Source of the DNA: Bacteroidales bacterium
Lineage (GTDB): Bacteria; Bacteroidota; Bacteroidia; Bacteroidales; F082
Assembly: GCA_023229135.1 (NCBI GenBank)
Contig: JALNZT010000012.1
Span: forward strand, 1-64,000
Length of the DNA: 64,000 bases
Direction: 5' to 3'
Below are positions 42,902-52,208 of the stretch, piece by piece. How positions within the stretch are numbered: the stretch's first letter is position 1; the number at the start of each line of letters is the position of its first letter. Below the pieces are notes generated by a model, which had not been told where the DNA came from, ran no database searches, and worked only from the letters and a program-made list of their open reading frames with translations. Position numbers and translations under genes: made by a program.

Positions 42902-44152
42902 TTGTACCGCTACCTCGACATACGCTCATACTTACATAAAGTTGGCTTTGCCTTCAGGGCATTGGAAAACCGCAACTTCAGGCTTTTTTTCTTTGGTGGC
43001 ACAGTGTCGCTTATGGGCATCTGGATTCAAAATATCGCCATAGGCTGGCTGGTATACCGGCTCACCGGATCTGCCTTTTACCTGGGTTTGGTTGGTTTTG
43101 CAGGGCAAATACCAGCCTTATTACTTACGCCTATAGCCGGTGTTTTTGCTGATCGCAGCAACCGTCGGAGAATGTTGTACATAACCCAGAGTATTCCCAT
43201 GATTTTGGCTTTTATTCTGGCGTTTTTATCGTTTACAGGGCGCATCCAGGTTTCGTTACTTATCATTATTGTAGTCATCAACGGCATTGCTATTGCTTTT
43301 GATACGCCTTTCCGACATGCCTTTTTGCTTGATATGCTTGGCGATAAAAAACTGATTGCCAACGCCGTTGCCCTCAATTCTTCGCTCTTTAACTCCGCGC
43401 GTTTTATTGGCCCCAGCCTCGGCGGCTTATTGATTGCCCTATTCGGCGAAGCAGTCTGTTTTTTGATAAACGGAATCAGCTTTAGCGGTGTGATTATCGC
43501 CCTCCTACTGATGCGTGTGCCAAAATTCGTGAAGCCGACTAACCGGAAACCAATCTTCAGAGAGCTACGTGATGGCCTTCACTACGCCTGGAACTTCCCA
43601 CCTGCTCGCCACCTTATCAGCCTGGTCATCGTGATGAGTTTGTTTGGGCTGCCATTTCAATCGTTTATGCCGCTTTATGCCGGAGATATTTTACAAGGCG
43701 ATTCCCGTCTGCTGGGCTTTTTGACTGGAGCACTGGGTGCAGGTGCTTTGTCGGGCGCGTTCTTTCTGGCTTCACGCAACACCATTGTCACCATTCCCAT
43801 CATGATAAGGAACGCATCCCTACTTTTTGCCGTGGGACTTTTCAGCTTTAGCTTTTCAACTCATGCCGCACTTTCGTTAATTTTGTTGGTGGCCACCGGT
43901 TTCGGTATGATCGTGAGTTTTGCCGGAACCAACAGCCTGCTTCAAAGTATTGTGGCTGAAGATAAACGCGGTCGGGTTCTGGCGCTGTATAGCATGTCTT
44001 TTTTGGGTTTTACACCAGTAGGAAGTCTGCTTTTAGGATTTATTTCAGAACAGATTGGCGTGCCACATACTACCATGCTAGCCTCATTGGTGTGTTTAGC
44101 TGCCGCTTTATTTTATGCGCGTAAGGCGAAGACGTTGACGAAGATGATTTGA
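42902..44152 (+). CDS. MFS transporter (MFS_3 / EntS-like)
   Basis: The 416-residue protein has twelve hydrophobic segments. The motif-A loop is GVFADRSNRRRMLYITQSIPM after helix 2, and VNGIAIAFDTPFRHAFLLDML and NSARFIGPSLGGLLIALFGE are typical of the MFS_3 exporter subfamily. The start is uncertain: the frame begins with TTG at 42902, and there is no ATG before the conserved ALENRNFRLFFFGG segment. A promoter-like ATAACTTTTG abuts the start. Substrate unknown; efflux of a hydrophobic compound or siderophore is usual for the subfamily. Confidence 0.88.
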   Translation: MYRYLDIRSYLHKVGFAFRALENRNFRLFFFGGTVSLMGIWIQNIAIGWLVYRLTGSAFYLGLVGFAGQIPALLLTPIAGVFADRSNRRRMLYITQSIPMILAFILAFLSFTGRIQVSLLIIIVVINGIAIAFDTPFRHAFLLDMLGDKKLIANAVALNSSLFNSARFIGPSLGGLLIALFGEAVCFLINGISFSGVIIALLLMRVPKFVKPTNRKPIFRELRDGLHYAWNFPPARHLISLVIVMSLFGLPFQSFMPLYAGDILQGDSRLLGFLTGALGAGALSGAFFLASRNTIVTIPIMIRNASLLFAVGLFSFSFSTHAALSLILLVATGFGMIVSFAGTNSLLQSIVAEDKRGRVLALYSMSFLGFTPVGSLLLGFISEQIGVPHTTMLASLVCLAAALFYARKAKTLTKMI

Positions 44153-44262
44153 GGTTAACGTAGATTCCAAATCCTGCCGCAAACTGAAAATGACCTACAA
44201 TCCTCCGCAACAATGGGCGATATTTGGACGAATTTTCTTAATTTTATCCCAAAATTGCACCT

Positions 44263-46410
44263 ATGAAGAAATTAATGATTTTGTTGGCAGTGCTTATGCT
44301 GCCATACTACGGCCTTGTGGCCGGCGAGGGCATGTGGATTCCGATGCTGCTCAAACAACTTAACGAAAAGGAAATGAAGGCAATGGGCATGCGCATCACT
44401 GCCGAGGATATTTATTCCGTCAACCAATCGAGCCTAAAAGATGCTATCGTGCTTTTTGGCCGTGGATGTACCGGCGAAATTGTAAGTGATCAAGGTTTGA
44501 TGCTCACCAATCACCATTGTGGCTATGGCCAGATACAGCAGCATAGCAGCCTCGAAAACGATTACCTCACCAATGGTTTTTGGGCCATGAGCCGCGAAGA
44601 AGAGTTGCCCAATCCCGGACTTACGGTAACTATGATGAAAAAAATGGAAGAGGTTACAGCTCAGGTGCTTGAAGGTGTTAACGATGATATGAGCATGAAA
44701 GAGCGCGGAGAAAAAATCAGTGAAAACAGCAAAGCACTCATTGAAGCTGCCGAAAAAGAAAGCGGATATCAGGTTGCCATTAAAGATTTCTTTATCGACA
44801 ACCAATACTATATGATTTATAATGAAATATATAAAGACATCCGCCTCGTGGGTGCACCGCCTTCAAATATAGGGAAATTTGGTGGCGATACCGACAACTG
44901 GATGTGGCCACGTCATACCGGTGATTTCTCCGTTTTCAGAATTTATGTGGGCCCTGACGGTAAACCTGCCGAATACAGCGCTGACAATGTGCCTTTTAAA
45001 CCCGATTATCACCTACCCATATCGCTAAATGGTGCTAAAGAAGGAGATTTCACTTTCGTGTTTGGCTACCCGGCTCGCACCAGCGAATACCTGCCTTCTT
45101 ATGCCATAAACCTGATTGCGGAAGTGACGAACCCGCCCAAAATTAAATTGCGCGAAACCCGACTCGACATTTTTAGCAAATACGCCAATGCCGATCCCAA
45201 AGTACGTATCCAGTATGCTTCAAAGCATGCCGGTGTAGGTAATTATTGGAAAAAGATGATTGGCGAAAGCAAAGGAATTCGTCGCATGCATGGCATAGAA
45301 CGCAAGCAGGATTTTGAAAAGGAATTTATGAGCTGGGCAAAACTGGAAAATAACAACTATCAGGGACTGATTCCTGCTTTTGAGCAAAGCTATTCCGAGC
45401 TTGAAAAATACAATATGGCGGCTGATTACGTGCGTGAAGCTGGCCTGGGTGTTGAGCTGCTTTCGTTTGCGGCACGCTTCAGAAGCCTCTCGGAGGTAGA
45501 TAAAGAAACCGCCGATGATAAATTACAAAAGCTGATAACTTCGGCTCAAAATGCCGGCGAAAGCTTCTTTAAGGATTACCATCAACCTATTGATGAGGAA
45601 GTTGCCGTAGCTTTGATAGCTATTTATCACGCTGAGCAGCCAGTAGATTTTCGTCCGGAATTTTTGAACGAGATAGACAATAAATATAAGGGCAACACAA
45701 AAAAGTATGTGCAGCAGCTTTTTGGAAAGTCGATTTTTACTTCAGAAGAAGCGGTAAGCAAACTGCTTCAAAACTTTAGCTATAAAGATGCCAAAAAGAT
45801 ACTGCGAGACCCGGCTTTCGAGGCTTACAGCAGTATCCACAGCTTTTTTGACCAAAAACTTCGTCAGCCCATGCAGCAACTTATGGCTCAAAATGACAGC
45901 CTGCAACGCCTGTATATGTTAGCGCAGATGCAGATGCAGCCCGAAAAACGTTTTTATCCGGATGCTAACTTCTCGCTGCGTGTTACTTACGGCAATGTAG
46001 ATGGCTATCATCCCGCCGATGCCGTTTATTATAACTATTACACCACTTTGGATGGTATCATGGAAAAAGAAGACCCCAATATTTACGATTATGTGGTTGA
46101 AGATAAATTGAAAACATTGTATAAAAATCAAGATTTTGGTCCATATAGTAACGAGCAGGGTGAGATGCCGGTAGCTTTTGTGGCTTCAAACCACACCACT
46201 GGTGGAAACTCTGGAAGCCCGATTTTAAATGCTGATGGACAAATGATTGGCATCAACTTCGACCGCTGCTGGGAAGGCACCATGAGCGACCTGATGTATG
46301 ACCCGGCCATGAGTCGCAACATATCCGTTGACATTCGCTATGTGCTATTTATCATGGATAAATTCGCCGGTGCCAGCCACCTGATAGATGAAATGACGGT
46401 AATAAAATAA
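44263..46410 (+). CDS. S46 family dipeptidyl peptidase, DPP11-type (Asp/Glu-specific)
   Basis: A 715-residue periplasmic exopeptidase that removes dipeptides from peptide N-termini. A signal peptide (ILLAVLMLPYYGLVAG) precedes the chymotrypsin-like double barrel with the triad His85 (TNHHCGYGQIQ), Asp221 (RHTGDFSVF) and Ser650 (TGGNSGSPILN). The N-terminal EGMWIPMLL that anchors the substrate amine is present. Residue Arg668, 18 after the Ser, occupies the position that in Porphyromonas gingivalis DPP11 (Arg673) selects acidic P1 residues; DPP7 has Gly there. It therefore probably feeds acidic dipeptides to the cell, consistent with amino-acid fermentation. Terminated by a strong hairpin. Confidence 0.93.
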   Translation: MKKLMILLAVLMLPYYGLVAGEGMWIPMLLKQLNEKEMKAMGMRITAEDIYSVNQSSLKDAIVLFGRGCTGEIVSDQGLMLTNHHCGYGQIQQHSSLENDYLTNGFWAMSREEELPNPGLTVTMMKKMEEVTAQVLEGVNDDMSMKERGEKISENSKALIEAAEKESGYQVAIKDFFIDNQYYMIYNEIYKDIRLVGAPPSNIGKFGGDTDNWMWPRHTGDFSVFRIYVGPDGKPAEYSADNVPFKPDYHLPISLNGAKEGDFTFVFGYPARTSEYLPSYAINLIAEVTNPPKIKLRETRLDIFSKYANADPKVRIQYASKHAGVGNYWKKMIGESKGIRRMHGIERKQDFEKEFMSWAKLENNNYQGLIPAFEQSYSELEKYNMAADYVREAGLGVELLSFAARFRSLSEVDKETADDKLQKLITSAQNAGESFFKDYHQPIDEEVAVALIAIYHAEQPVDFRPEFLNEIDNKYKGNTKKYVQQLFGKSIFTSEEAVSKLLQNFSYKDAKKILRDPAFEAYSSIHSFFDQKLRQPMQQLMAQNDSLQRLYMLAQMQMQPEKRFYPDANFSLRVTYGNVDGYHPADAVYYNYYTTLDGIMEKEDPNIYDYVVEDKLKTLYKNQDFGPYSNEQGEMPVAFVASNHTTGGNSGSPILNADGQMIGINFDRCWEGTMSDLMYDPAMSRNISVDIRYVLFIMDKFAGASHLIDEMTVIK

Positions 46411-46434
46411 AAATTTAGGCGATATATTTTTTCA

Positions 46435-46470
46435 AAAAAGGCAACTGATTGTACAATCAGTTGCCTTTTT
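46435..46470 (+). terminator. Intrinsic terminator after the S46 peptidase
   Basis: A perfect 16-base-pair stem, AAAAAGGCAACTGATT against AATCAGTTGCCTTTTT, with a GTAC loop and terminal T-run. Confidence 0.9.
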
Positions 46471-46960
46471 ACGTAATAGCTGTGGCTTTACTTTTTAAAG
46501 TTGAGTTTTTTGAAATACTATCGCGAAATCCAATCTCATTAATTCCAGGTAAAGGACTCCCCATTTTGACAAAAAACGTATTCAGTCAGACCGAATTTTC
46601 CGGTCGTATTCCTAAATTCAGGCCTAATTTTCTGATTATAATCCGAATATTAGGCCTAAAATTTGGGATTTTCCCAGATTGCGATAACACTCAAAAGTAA
46701 GTATGCCGTGTAATTTTAAACTCTAAATTTAATTTTGCACGGTAAAATACTAATTTTTGGGAGCTTGATCGATTGAAAGTCCAATCAATTTCATTAATTC
46801 ACATAAGAGAAGCCCCCATTTTGACAAATAGTTTTTTGTTAAGTCCTAATCACCCGATCGTATTCTGAAAATCAGGCCTAATTTTCCGATTATGTTCTGA
46901 AAATTAAGCCTAAAATTTTGGATTGCCGCTTAAATCTTCCAAATCGTATTTAGTTTTCTT
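46471..46960. repeat. Duplicated ~150-base intergenic element with AGGCCT inverted repeats
   Basis: Two diverged direct copies lie at about 46524-46673 and 46774-46924. Both contain TCATTAATTC, then CCCCATTTTGACAAA, a variable part, and a hairpin: AGGCCTAAT (46620-46628) with ATTAGGCCT (46649-46657) in copy 1, and AGGCCTAATTTTC (46874-46886) with GAAAATTAAGCCT (46899-46911) in copy 2. No transposase is encoded. Overall this intergenic region contains no credible gene. Confidence 0.65.
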
Positions 46961-46992
46961 GTTGTTTTTCGCTGAAATATTTTGTATATTTG
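46961..46992 (+). promoter_or_regulatory. Bacteroidota-type promoter of the T9SS cargo gene
   Basis: GTTG at 46961-46964, a 20-base spacer and TATATTTG at 46985-46992. Transcription from about 46999 would give a leader of roughly 135 bases to the ATG at 47135. Confidence 0.6.
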
Positions 46993-47134
46993 TGCTTTGA
47001 ATAAACAGGCTATAACACCGCTAACCAAAATATTACAGAAAGTGGCGCAGGATAAAAATTTTTGAGGACGGCTAAGATGGTTTGCAAATTCGGTATAAAA
47101 AATCATTTGCCCTAAACATAAAAAACACCTAATC

Positions 47135-48022
47135 ATGAAAAATTTATTCCTAATCATCGCACTAAGTTTAGTTGGAAACCAACTTTTTGCACAGCTTCAA
47201 AGTTCTCATGCCATTGCCGTCGGCACGCCGGATGGCGTGACCATTTCTTGGGATGCATACAGCGATCAAATAGAGATCGAGGGATGCTTCCTTTATAAAA
47301 AAGTAACCCGCTATGAGGAATACGAATTGCTCACTCCCGAGCTGCTTGTTTCGTCCGATTCTTCATTTGCTTATACGGATAACGGCAGTTTCGATCCGGA
47401 ATATCCACCCATTTATGCCCTTCATGTTCAAACACCGGATAGCACCTATATTATTGATAAAGTCTATGGTTTTCAGGATGTTTCATTTGAAGTAATGAGT
47501 GATAGTATGGTTGTAATGCGCCTCACCGGCTGGAACACTACCTTATGCTGTCACATGGCAAAGCTGTTTATAGAGGGCATTTTCATTGGAGATATTATGT
47601 ATAACAATCCATTTACTTATCCATTTGAGTTTCCAGCATCTTCTCATCCAGGGTATGACATCTATCTTACTTTTGAGGATAACGACTGGATGCCTGATTA
47701 CGCTGAATTCAAAATCAAAGGAACTTATTTGAAGTATATGATTGATTTAGTGGGCGATTCTGAGTTCGAAGCCAAAAGTGAGACCTTTAAGCTGTTTCCC
47801 AATCCGGCCGCAACAGAAGTGAGTATACAATTACCGCAAAACATACTTCCTTCTGTGACCGTCGTAGAGGTATATAGCACTTCGGGACAAAAACTGATGG
47901 GCTTCACGCCAAACGCGCATCTGCTAACAATAGAAACCGCGAAGTTGCCGGCAGGAATATGTTTAGTAAGGCTTTTCGACGGCCAGCAATGGCATTGGCA
48001 GAAATTGGTTATTGAGCGTTAA
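47135..48022 (+). CDS. Secreted protein with T9SS type A sorting domain
   Basis: The 295-residue protein has a signal peptide (NLFLIIALSLVGNQLFAQ). A fibronectin-III-like first domain (HAIAVGTPDGVTISWDAY, residues 22-110) and a middle beta-domain of unknown kind follow. The C-terminal 75 residues are a type A sorting domain: FKLFPNPAATEVSIQLPQN, VVEVYSTSGQKLM and the tail GICLVRLFDGQQWHWQKLVI. Such tails take proteins through the type IX machinery to the cell surface, where the tail is removed. The body matches no enzyme family I know, so it may be an adhesin or surface protein. Confidence 0.85.
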   Translation: MKNLFLIIALSLVGNQLFAQLQSSHAIAVGTPDGVTISWDAYSDQIEIEGCFLYKKVTRYEEYELLTPELLVSSDSSFAYTDNGSFDPEYPPIYALHVQTPDSTYIIDKVYGFQDVSFEVMSDSMVVMRLTGWNTTLCCHMAKLFIEGIFIGDIMYNNPFTYPFEFPASSHPGYDIYLTFEDNDWMPDYAEFKIKGTYLKYMIDLVGDSEFEAKSETFKLFPNPAATEVSIQLPQNILPSVTVVEVYSTSGQKLMGFTPNAHLLTIETAKLPAGICLVRLFDGQQWHWQKLVIER

Positions 48023-48165
48023 TATTTGATTGTAGGCTATCTGGTTTTCTTCATGCTCCATAAAATAAAAGAATAAAATACAAGTTTATTGGCACTTTTC
48101 TGTAATGTTTTAAGCTGTGATTAAAACATCATTGATAGAAGATTGTTCTACTCTAAAACTGTATC

Positions 48166-49461
48166 ATGACCTATCAAAAGAGCCTTAATATACCCAATTC
48201 AGAACTCCCCCGTTTAGTCGTTATTGGCGGTGGATTTGCCGGTATCAGACTAATAAAAGAAGTTTCTGACCGTGATTTCCAAATCGTATTAATAGACCGC
48301 AACAATTATCACTCTTTTCAACCGCTGCTCTATCAAGTAGCTACGGGTGGCCTGGAGCCAGATTCTATCGCCTATCCGCTTCGCAAATATGTAAAGCGTT
48401 TCGGGAAGTTGTTTTTTCGGCTGGCCGATGTTGAAAAGATTGACCCGGAACAAAAAATTCTCTATACATCTGAAGGGGACCTCAGCTACGATTACGCGGT
48501 GGTAGCCACCGGTGCGCGTACCAACTTTTTCGGCAACAGCCAGCTCGAACACTTTACCGTTGGCATGAAAAGCATACCCGAAGCCCTCAACCTGCGCAGC
48601 CTTATTTTGCAAAACCTTGAAAAGGCGATTGTAACTCTGGATCCCACGAAACGACAGGCATTGATGAATTTCGTGATAGTTGGTGGCGGTCCAACTGGCG
48701 TTGAATTGTCAGGTGCTTTGGCCGAGCTGAAAAAGTTTGTTTTCAGACAAGAATACCACGACCTGAAAATGTCAGATATGCAGGTATTCTTGATAGAAGG
48801 AGCACCAAAACTTCTGGGGGGTATGTCAGAGAAAGCCTCCCAAAAAACACTTGCGATGTTAACCGGAATGGGTGTTAAAGTAATGCTCAATTGCCGTATC
48901 AACGATTATGATGGCGTTAAAGTAGAACTTGAAAATGCCAATCCTATTCCCTCAAACAACGTGATTTGGGCAGCGGGTGTGAAAGCTGCTCCGGTTCCCG
49001 GCCTGGAAGCCGCTGTGCATCAGCCTTCGGGTCGTTTGCTTACCAATGCTTTCAGCCAGGTGAAAGGCTTTGATACTTGTTTCGCCCTGGGCGATGTGGC
49101 ACTAATTGAGGATGATGCCGATTATCCCAGAGGCCATCCACAGGTTGCTCCTGCAGCCATTCAACAAGCTGAATTGCTGGCTCAAAACTTTAAAAATTTA
49201 CTTCAGGAAAAACCGCTGAAGCCATTTAAATATCGCGACAAAGGAAGCATGGCTACCATAGGTCGCAAAAAAGCGGTGGTAGATATATCCGGGCTGTATT
49301 TTAGTGGTACTTTTGCCTGGTTTGTTTGGCTTTTCGTACATTTGATGTCGATAGTCGGCTTCAAAAACCGCCTCGCAACGCTCTTGCAATGGTTCAATAA
49401 TTACCTTAACTTCAACAGTGCTTTGCGATTGATTATCAGACCCTACAAGCGTAATATCTAA
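48166..49461 (+). CDS. ndh: Type II NADH dehydrogenase (NAD(P)/FAD-dependent oxidoreductase)
   Basis: The 431-residue flavoprotein oxidises NADH and reduces quinone without pumping. It has the FAD Rossmann motif VVIGGGFAGIRLIKE at about residue 18, the quinone-side NNYHSFQPLLYQVATGGLEP, the NADH Rossmann motif FVIVGGGPTGVELSGALAEL near residue 165 and the FAD-binding FALGDVALIEDD near 300. The C-terminal SGTFAWFVWLFVHLMSIVGF and FNNYLNF anchor it to the membrane, as in NDH-2. radA follows six bases later. Confidence 0.92.
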   Translation: MTYQKSLNIPNSELPRLVVIGGGFAGIRLIKEVSDRDFQIVLIDRNNYHSFQPLLYQVATGGLEPDSIAYPLRKYVKRFGKLFFRLADVEKIDPEQKILYTSEGDLSYDYAVVATGARTNFFGNSQLEHFTVGMKSIPEALNLRSLILQNLEKAIVTLDPTKRQALMNFVIVGGGPTGVELSGALAELKKFVFRQEYHDLKMSDMQVFLIEGAPKLLGGMSEKASQKTLAMLTGMGVKVMLNCRINDYDGVKVELENANPIPSNNVIWAAGVKAAPVPGLEAAVHQPSGRLLTNAFSQVKGFDTCFALGDVALIEDDADYPRGHPQVAPAAIQQAELLAQNFKNLLQEKPLKPFKYRDKGSMATIGRKKAVVDISGLYFSGTFAWFVWLFVHLMSIVGFKNRLATLLQWFNNYLNFNSALRLIIRPYKRNI

Positions 49462-49467
49462 AATTAG

Positions 49468-50838
49468 ATGGCAAAAACAAGGACGACTTTTTTCTGTAAA
49501 AACTGTGGCAATGAATCGCCCAAATGGATTGGCAAATGTCCGGGCTGTGGCGAGTGGAACACCTACGTGGAAGAAACTTTGGTAACCGGGAAAAAGAGTA
49601 ACACCCTCAAAAGCAGCATTTCATTACCCGGAACAGCAACACCTATCGCTGTGCAGGATATCAGCAATTCTAAAATCGACCGCATGGATTTGGGCTATAT
49701 CGAGCTCAACAGGGTGTTGGGTGGCGGCTTGGTACCAGGTTCACTTGTGCTTATCGGTGGCGAGCCGGGCATCGGAAAATCAACCTTGATGTTGCAGGCC
49801 GCCTTGCAGCTTGAAAGTGCTAAAGTGCTTTATGTCAGTGGAGAAGAAAGTCAACAGCAGCTTAAAATGCGGGCAGATCGCATTGGCTACCGCAACCAAA
49901 ATTGCCTTATCCTCACCGAAACCGACACCCAGGAAATTGTCCGCCATTTCAAAGTCATACAACCTGACATCGTAGTCATCGACTCTATCCAAACCCTGCA
50001 ATCGCCCACCATAGAAGCCACGGCTGGAAGTATCTCACAAATCCGTGAAACAGCAGCCGAGATGAATAAGCTGGCCAAAAGTTTTCAGGTTCCGGTATTT
50101 TTAATCGGGCATATCACCAAAGACGGCAGCATCGCGGGCCCAAAGATTTTGGAACACATGGTTGATACGGTTATTCAGTTTGAAGGTGATCGCCACTATG
50201 GTTTCCGTATTTTGCGTACCATCAAAAATCGTTTTGGATCAGCTGCCGAGCTGGGAATTTTTGAGATGCACGCCAATGGTTTGCGCGAAGTAACCAATCC
50301 CAGCGAAATTTTGTTGCAGCAGCGCGAAGAAGATGTTAGCGGAGTTGCCATAGCCGCTATGGTGGAAGGTTTGCGGCCTATGCTGATCGAAACGCAAGCG
50401 CTGGTGAGCACGGCGGCTTATGGAACACCGCAGCGTTCTGGAACCGGCTTTGATATGCGGCGCTTGAATATGCTGCTGGCTGTCCTGGAAAAGCGAGCCG
50501 GTTTCCGACTTTCGGCCAAAGACGTTTTCCTGAATATCGCGGGCGGCATCCGTGTGGACGATCCCGCCATCGACCTTTCCGTTATTGCAAGCATACTTTC
50601 ATCCAGCGAAGATATTCCCATTGATTCCAAAAGCTGTTTTGCTGCCGAAGTAGGCCTTTCGGGCGAAATTAGGGCTGTAAACCGCATCGAAGCCCGCATT
50701 GCCGAAGCCGACAAACTGGGCTTTGAACGCATTTTTATCTCTAAATACAACAGCAAAGGACTTGATAGCACAAAATATAAGTTGGAAATTGTGGCTATTT
50801 CCTCTGTAAATCAACTATTTCAGGAGTTGTTTGGTTAG
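49468..50838 (+). CDS. radA: DNA repair protein RadA
   Basis: A 456-residue RecA-related ATPase that helps branch migration during recombination. The N-terminal zinc finger is FCKNCGNESPKWIGKCPGCG. The ATPase has Walker A GGEPGIGKSTLMLQ, the Walker B region IVVIDSIQTLQSP, the RadA-specific KNRFG motif (IKNRFGSAAELGIFEM) and a Lon-protease-like C-terminal domain (VFLNIAGGIRVDDPAIDLSV and AEVGLSGEIRAVNRIEARI). It overlaps nothing and is tightly spaced after ndh. Confidence 0.97.
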   Translation: MAKTRTTFFCKNCGNESPKWIGKCPGCGEWNTYVEETLVTGKKSNTLKSSISLPGTATPIAVQDISNSKIDRMDLGYIELNRVLGGGLVPGSLVLIGGEPGIGKSTLMLQAALQLESAKVLYVSGEESQQQLKMRADRIGYRNQNCLILTETDTQEIVRHFKVIQPDIVVIDSIQTLQSPTIEATAGSISQIRETAAEMNKLAKSFQVPVFLIGHITKDGSIAGPKILEHMVDTVIQFEGDRHYGFRILRTIKNRFGSAAELGIFEMHANGLREVTNPSEILLQQREEDVSGVAIAAMVEGLRPMLIETQALVSTAAYGTPQRSGTGFDMRRLNMLLAVLEKRAGFRLSAKDVFLNIAGGIRVDDPAIDLSVIASILSSSEDIPIDSKSCFAAEVGLSGEIRAVNRIEARIAEADKLGFERIFISKYNSKGLDSTKYKLEIVAISSVNQLFQELFG

Positions 50839-50879
50839 GAGATAAACCTAGTTTCTTCTAAAATACGATCTATGAATAT

Positions 50880-50940
50880 GTAAATTTTTAAACCACGCTC
50901 CACGAATTAATGTTAATTCGTGGAGCGTGGGTGATTATTT
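50880..50940. repeat. 61-bp palindrome-bearing repeat, copy 1 (left of the ATPase)
   Basis: The core 50893-50930 is CCACGCTCCACGAATTAA, a TG centre, then the exact inverse complement, giving an 18-base-pair hairpin. With flanks GTAAAT.TTTAAA on the left and GTGATTATTT on the right it is 61 bases long and matches copy 2 (52209-52269) in all but four positions. A longer ATPase frame would begin inside the palindrome at 50910. Confidence 0.85.
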
Positions 50941-50942
50941 TG

Positions 50943-50950
50943 TATTTTTG
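50943..50950 (+). promoter_or_regulatory. -7 box of the ATPase gene, next to the repeat
   Basis: TATTTTTG begins three bases after repeat copy 1 and 27 bases before the ATG at 50970. The -33 position would fall within the right arm of the palindrome, so the repeat may form part of the promoter. Confidence 0.5.
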
Positions 50951-50969
50951 TTATTTAAAATTGACCAAA

Positions 50970-52097
50970 ATGATTACAAGAATCCTTACGAGAAACGTGA
51001 TGAATAGTCTGCGAAAAGCTAAAGTAACTGCTTTGTATGGCGCTCGAAGAACTGGAAAAACAACGATTCTCAACATGATAGCACAAGAGCTTCAAGGCAA
51101 AAAAATTTTGAAGTTACAAGGTGAAGACCTTGATACGGCACAATTGCTGTCGTCGTCAAGACAGGAAATATTGGCCAATCTGGTAAAAGGATACGATTAT
51201 CTGTTTGTGGATGAGGCGCAAAGTATCCCGAGGATTGGTCAGAACCTAAAGCTTTTGGTTGATACGCAGCCTGAAATTACGGTTCTTGTAACCGGTTCGG
51301 CTTCCTTTGATTTGAGAAATCAGATTGGTGAGCCACTTACTGGTCGTTCTACCTTTTTCACGCTCTATCCATTTTCGTTTGCCGAACTCGAAACCGATTA
51401 CCTGCAAGGGATAAAACTTATCCCGCAATTATTGGTCTATGGCTCTTATCCTCAGGTTTTATTGGCAGAAAACGAGAAAATGAAGCGTAGCTTGCTCGAT
51501 AATATTAAAAATGGATACCTGCTGAAAGACATCCTTGTGCTTGAAAACCTGAAAGATAGTCTGTTTGTAATGAACTTGCTCAGACTGGTTGCTTATCAGA
51601 TTGGAAATGAGGTGAGCTTCAATGAGCTGGCATCGCAACTTGGCACTTCCTCAAAAACAGTACAGCGGTATCTTGAAATTCTTGAAAAAACTTTTATTTT
51701 ATTCAGAATCAATGGATTTAGTCGGAATTTGAGAAAAGAAATCTCGAAATCTCCGCGCTATTACTTTTGGGACAATGGCATCCGGAATGTCGTCATTTCA
51801 AATTTCAAGCCCATTGAGCAGCGCGATGATACTGGCATGTTGTGGGAGAACTATTGTGTGTCGGAGAGAATCAAGAAGCAACATTACCAAAATAGTTTCT
51901 CTGATTTTTATTTCTGGAGAACCTACGATCAGCAGGAGATTGACCTGTTGGAAGTGACCGACGATGAAATTTCAGCTTTTGAATTTAAATGGGGAAACAA
52001 AACAGCACGAATACCTGCCGCTTTTAAAAAGGCATACCCCAATGCAAAATTTGAAACCATTAACAGAGAAAATTTTCAAATGTTTTTGGAGGTTTAA
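50970..52097 (+). CDS. AAA_14 / DUF4143 family ATPase
   Basis: A 375-residue protein with an N-terminal P-loop ATPase domain. Walker A is GARRTGKTT (Gly24-Thr32), Walker B is LFVDEAQ (Asp81, Glu82), and sensor-like VLVTGSASFDLRN and the GRSTFFTLYPFSFAEL segment are present. A winged-helix part (SFNELASQLGTSSKTVQRYLE, about 220-250) and the C-terminal DUF4143 domain follow. The latter shows EIDLLEV with Asp325 and FEFKW with Glu338 and Lys340, a D-x12-ExK pattern like PD-(D/E)xK nucleases. The start at 50970 follows the -7 box; an ATG at 50910 lies in the palindrome. Family function is unknown. It is a single gene bracketed by 61-bp repeats. Confidence 0.9.
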   Translation: MITRILTRNVMNSLRKAKVTALYGARRTGKTTILNMIAQELQGKKILKLQGEDLDTAQLLSSSRQEILANLVKGYDYLFVDEAQSIPRIGQNLKLLVDTQPEITVLVTGSASFDLRNQIGEPLTGRSTFFTLYPFSFAELETDYLQGIKLIPQLLVYGSYPQVLLAENEKMKRSLLDNIKNGYLLKDILVLENLKDSLFVMNLLRLVAYQIGNEVSFNELASQLGTSSKTVQRYLEILEKTFILFRINGFSRNLRKEISKSPRYYFWDNGIRNVVISNFKPIEQRDDTGMLWENYCVSERIKKQHYQNSFSDFYFWRTYDQQEIDLLEVTDDEISAFEFKWGNKTARIPAAFKKAYPNAKFETINRENFQMFLEV

Positions 52098-52208
52098 AAT
52101 CTCATTCACAATTTATATGCTGTAGGTTTTGCAGACAGATTGATTGAAATCCATTTTTTTCATCGGAAAAAAACAGGTATTAACTGCCTTTAGAATCTTG
52201 GATAAAAC

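Noticed and set aside
46449..46700. Open frame of 83 codons across the duplicated intergenic element
   Set aside because: It starts inside the terminator hairpin and runs through one repeat copy with low-complexity sequence; no protein-like features.
50910..50969. ATG at 50910 as the ATPase start
   Set aside because: It lies inside the palindrome and upstream of the -7 box at 50943, so it would not be in the predicted transcript.
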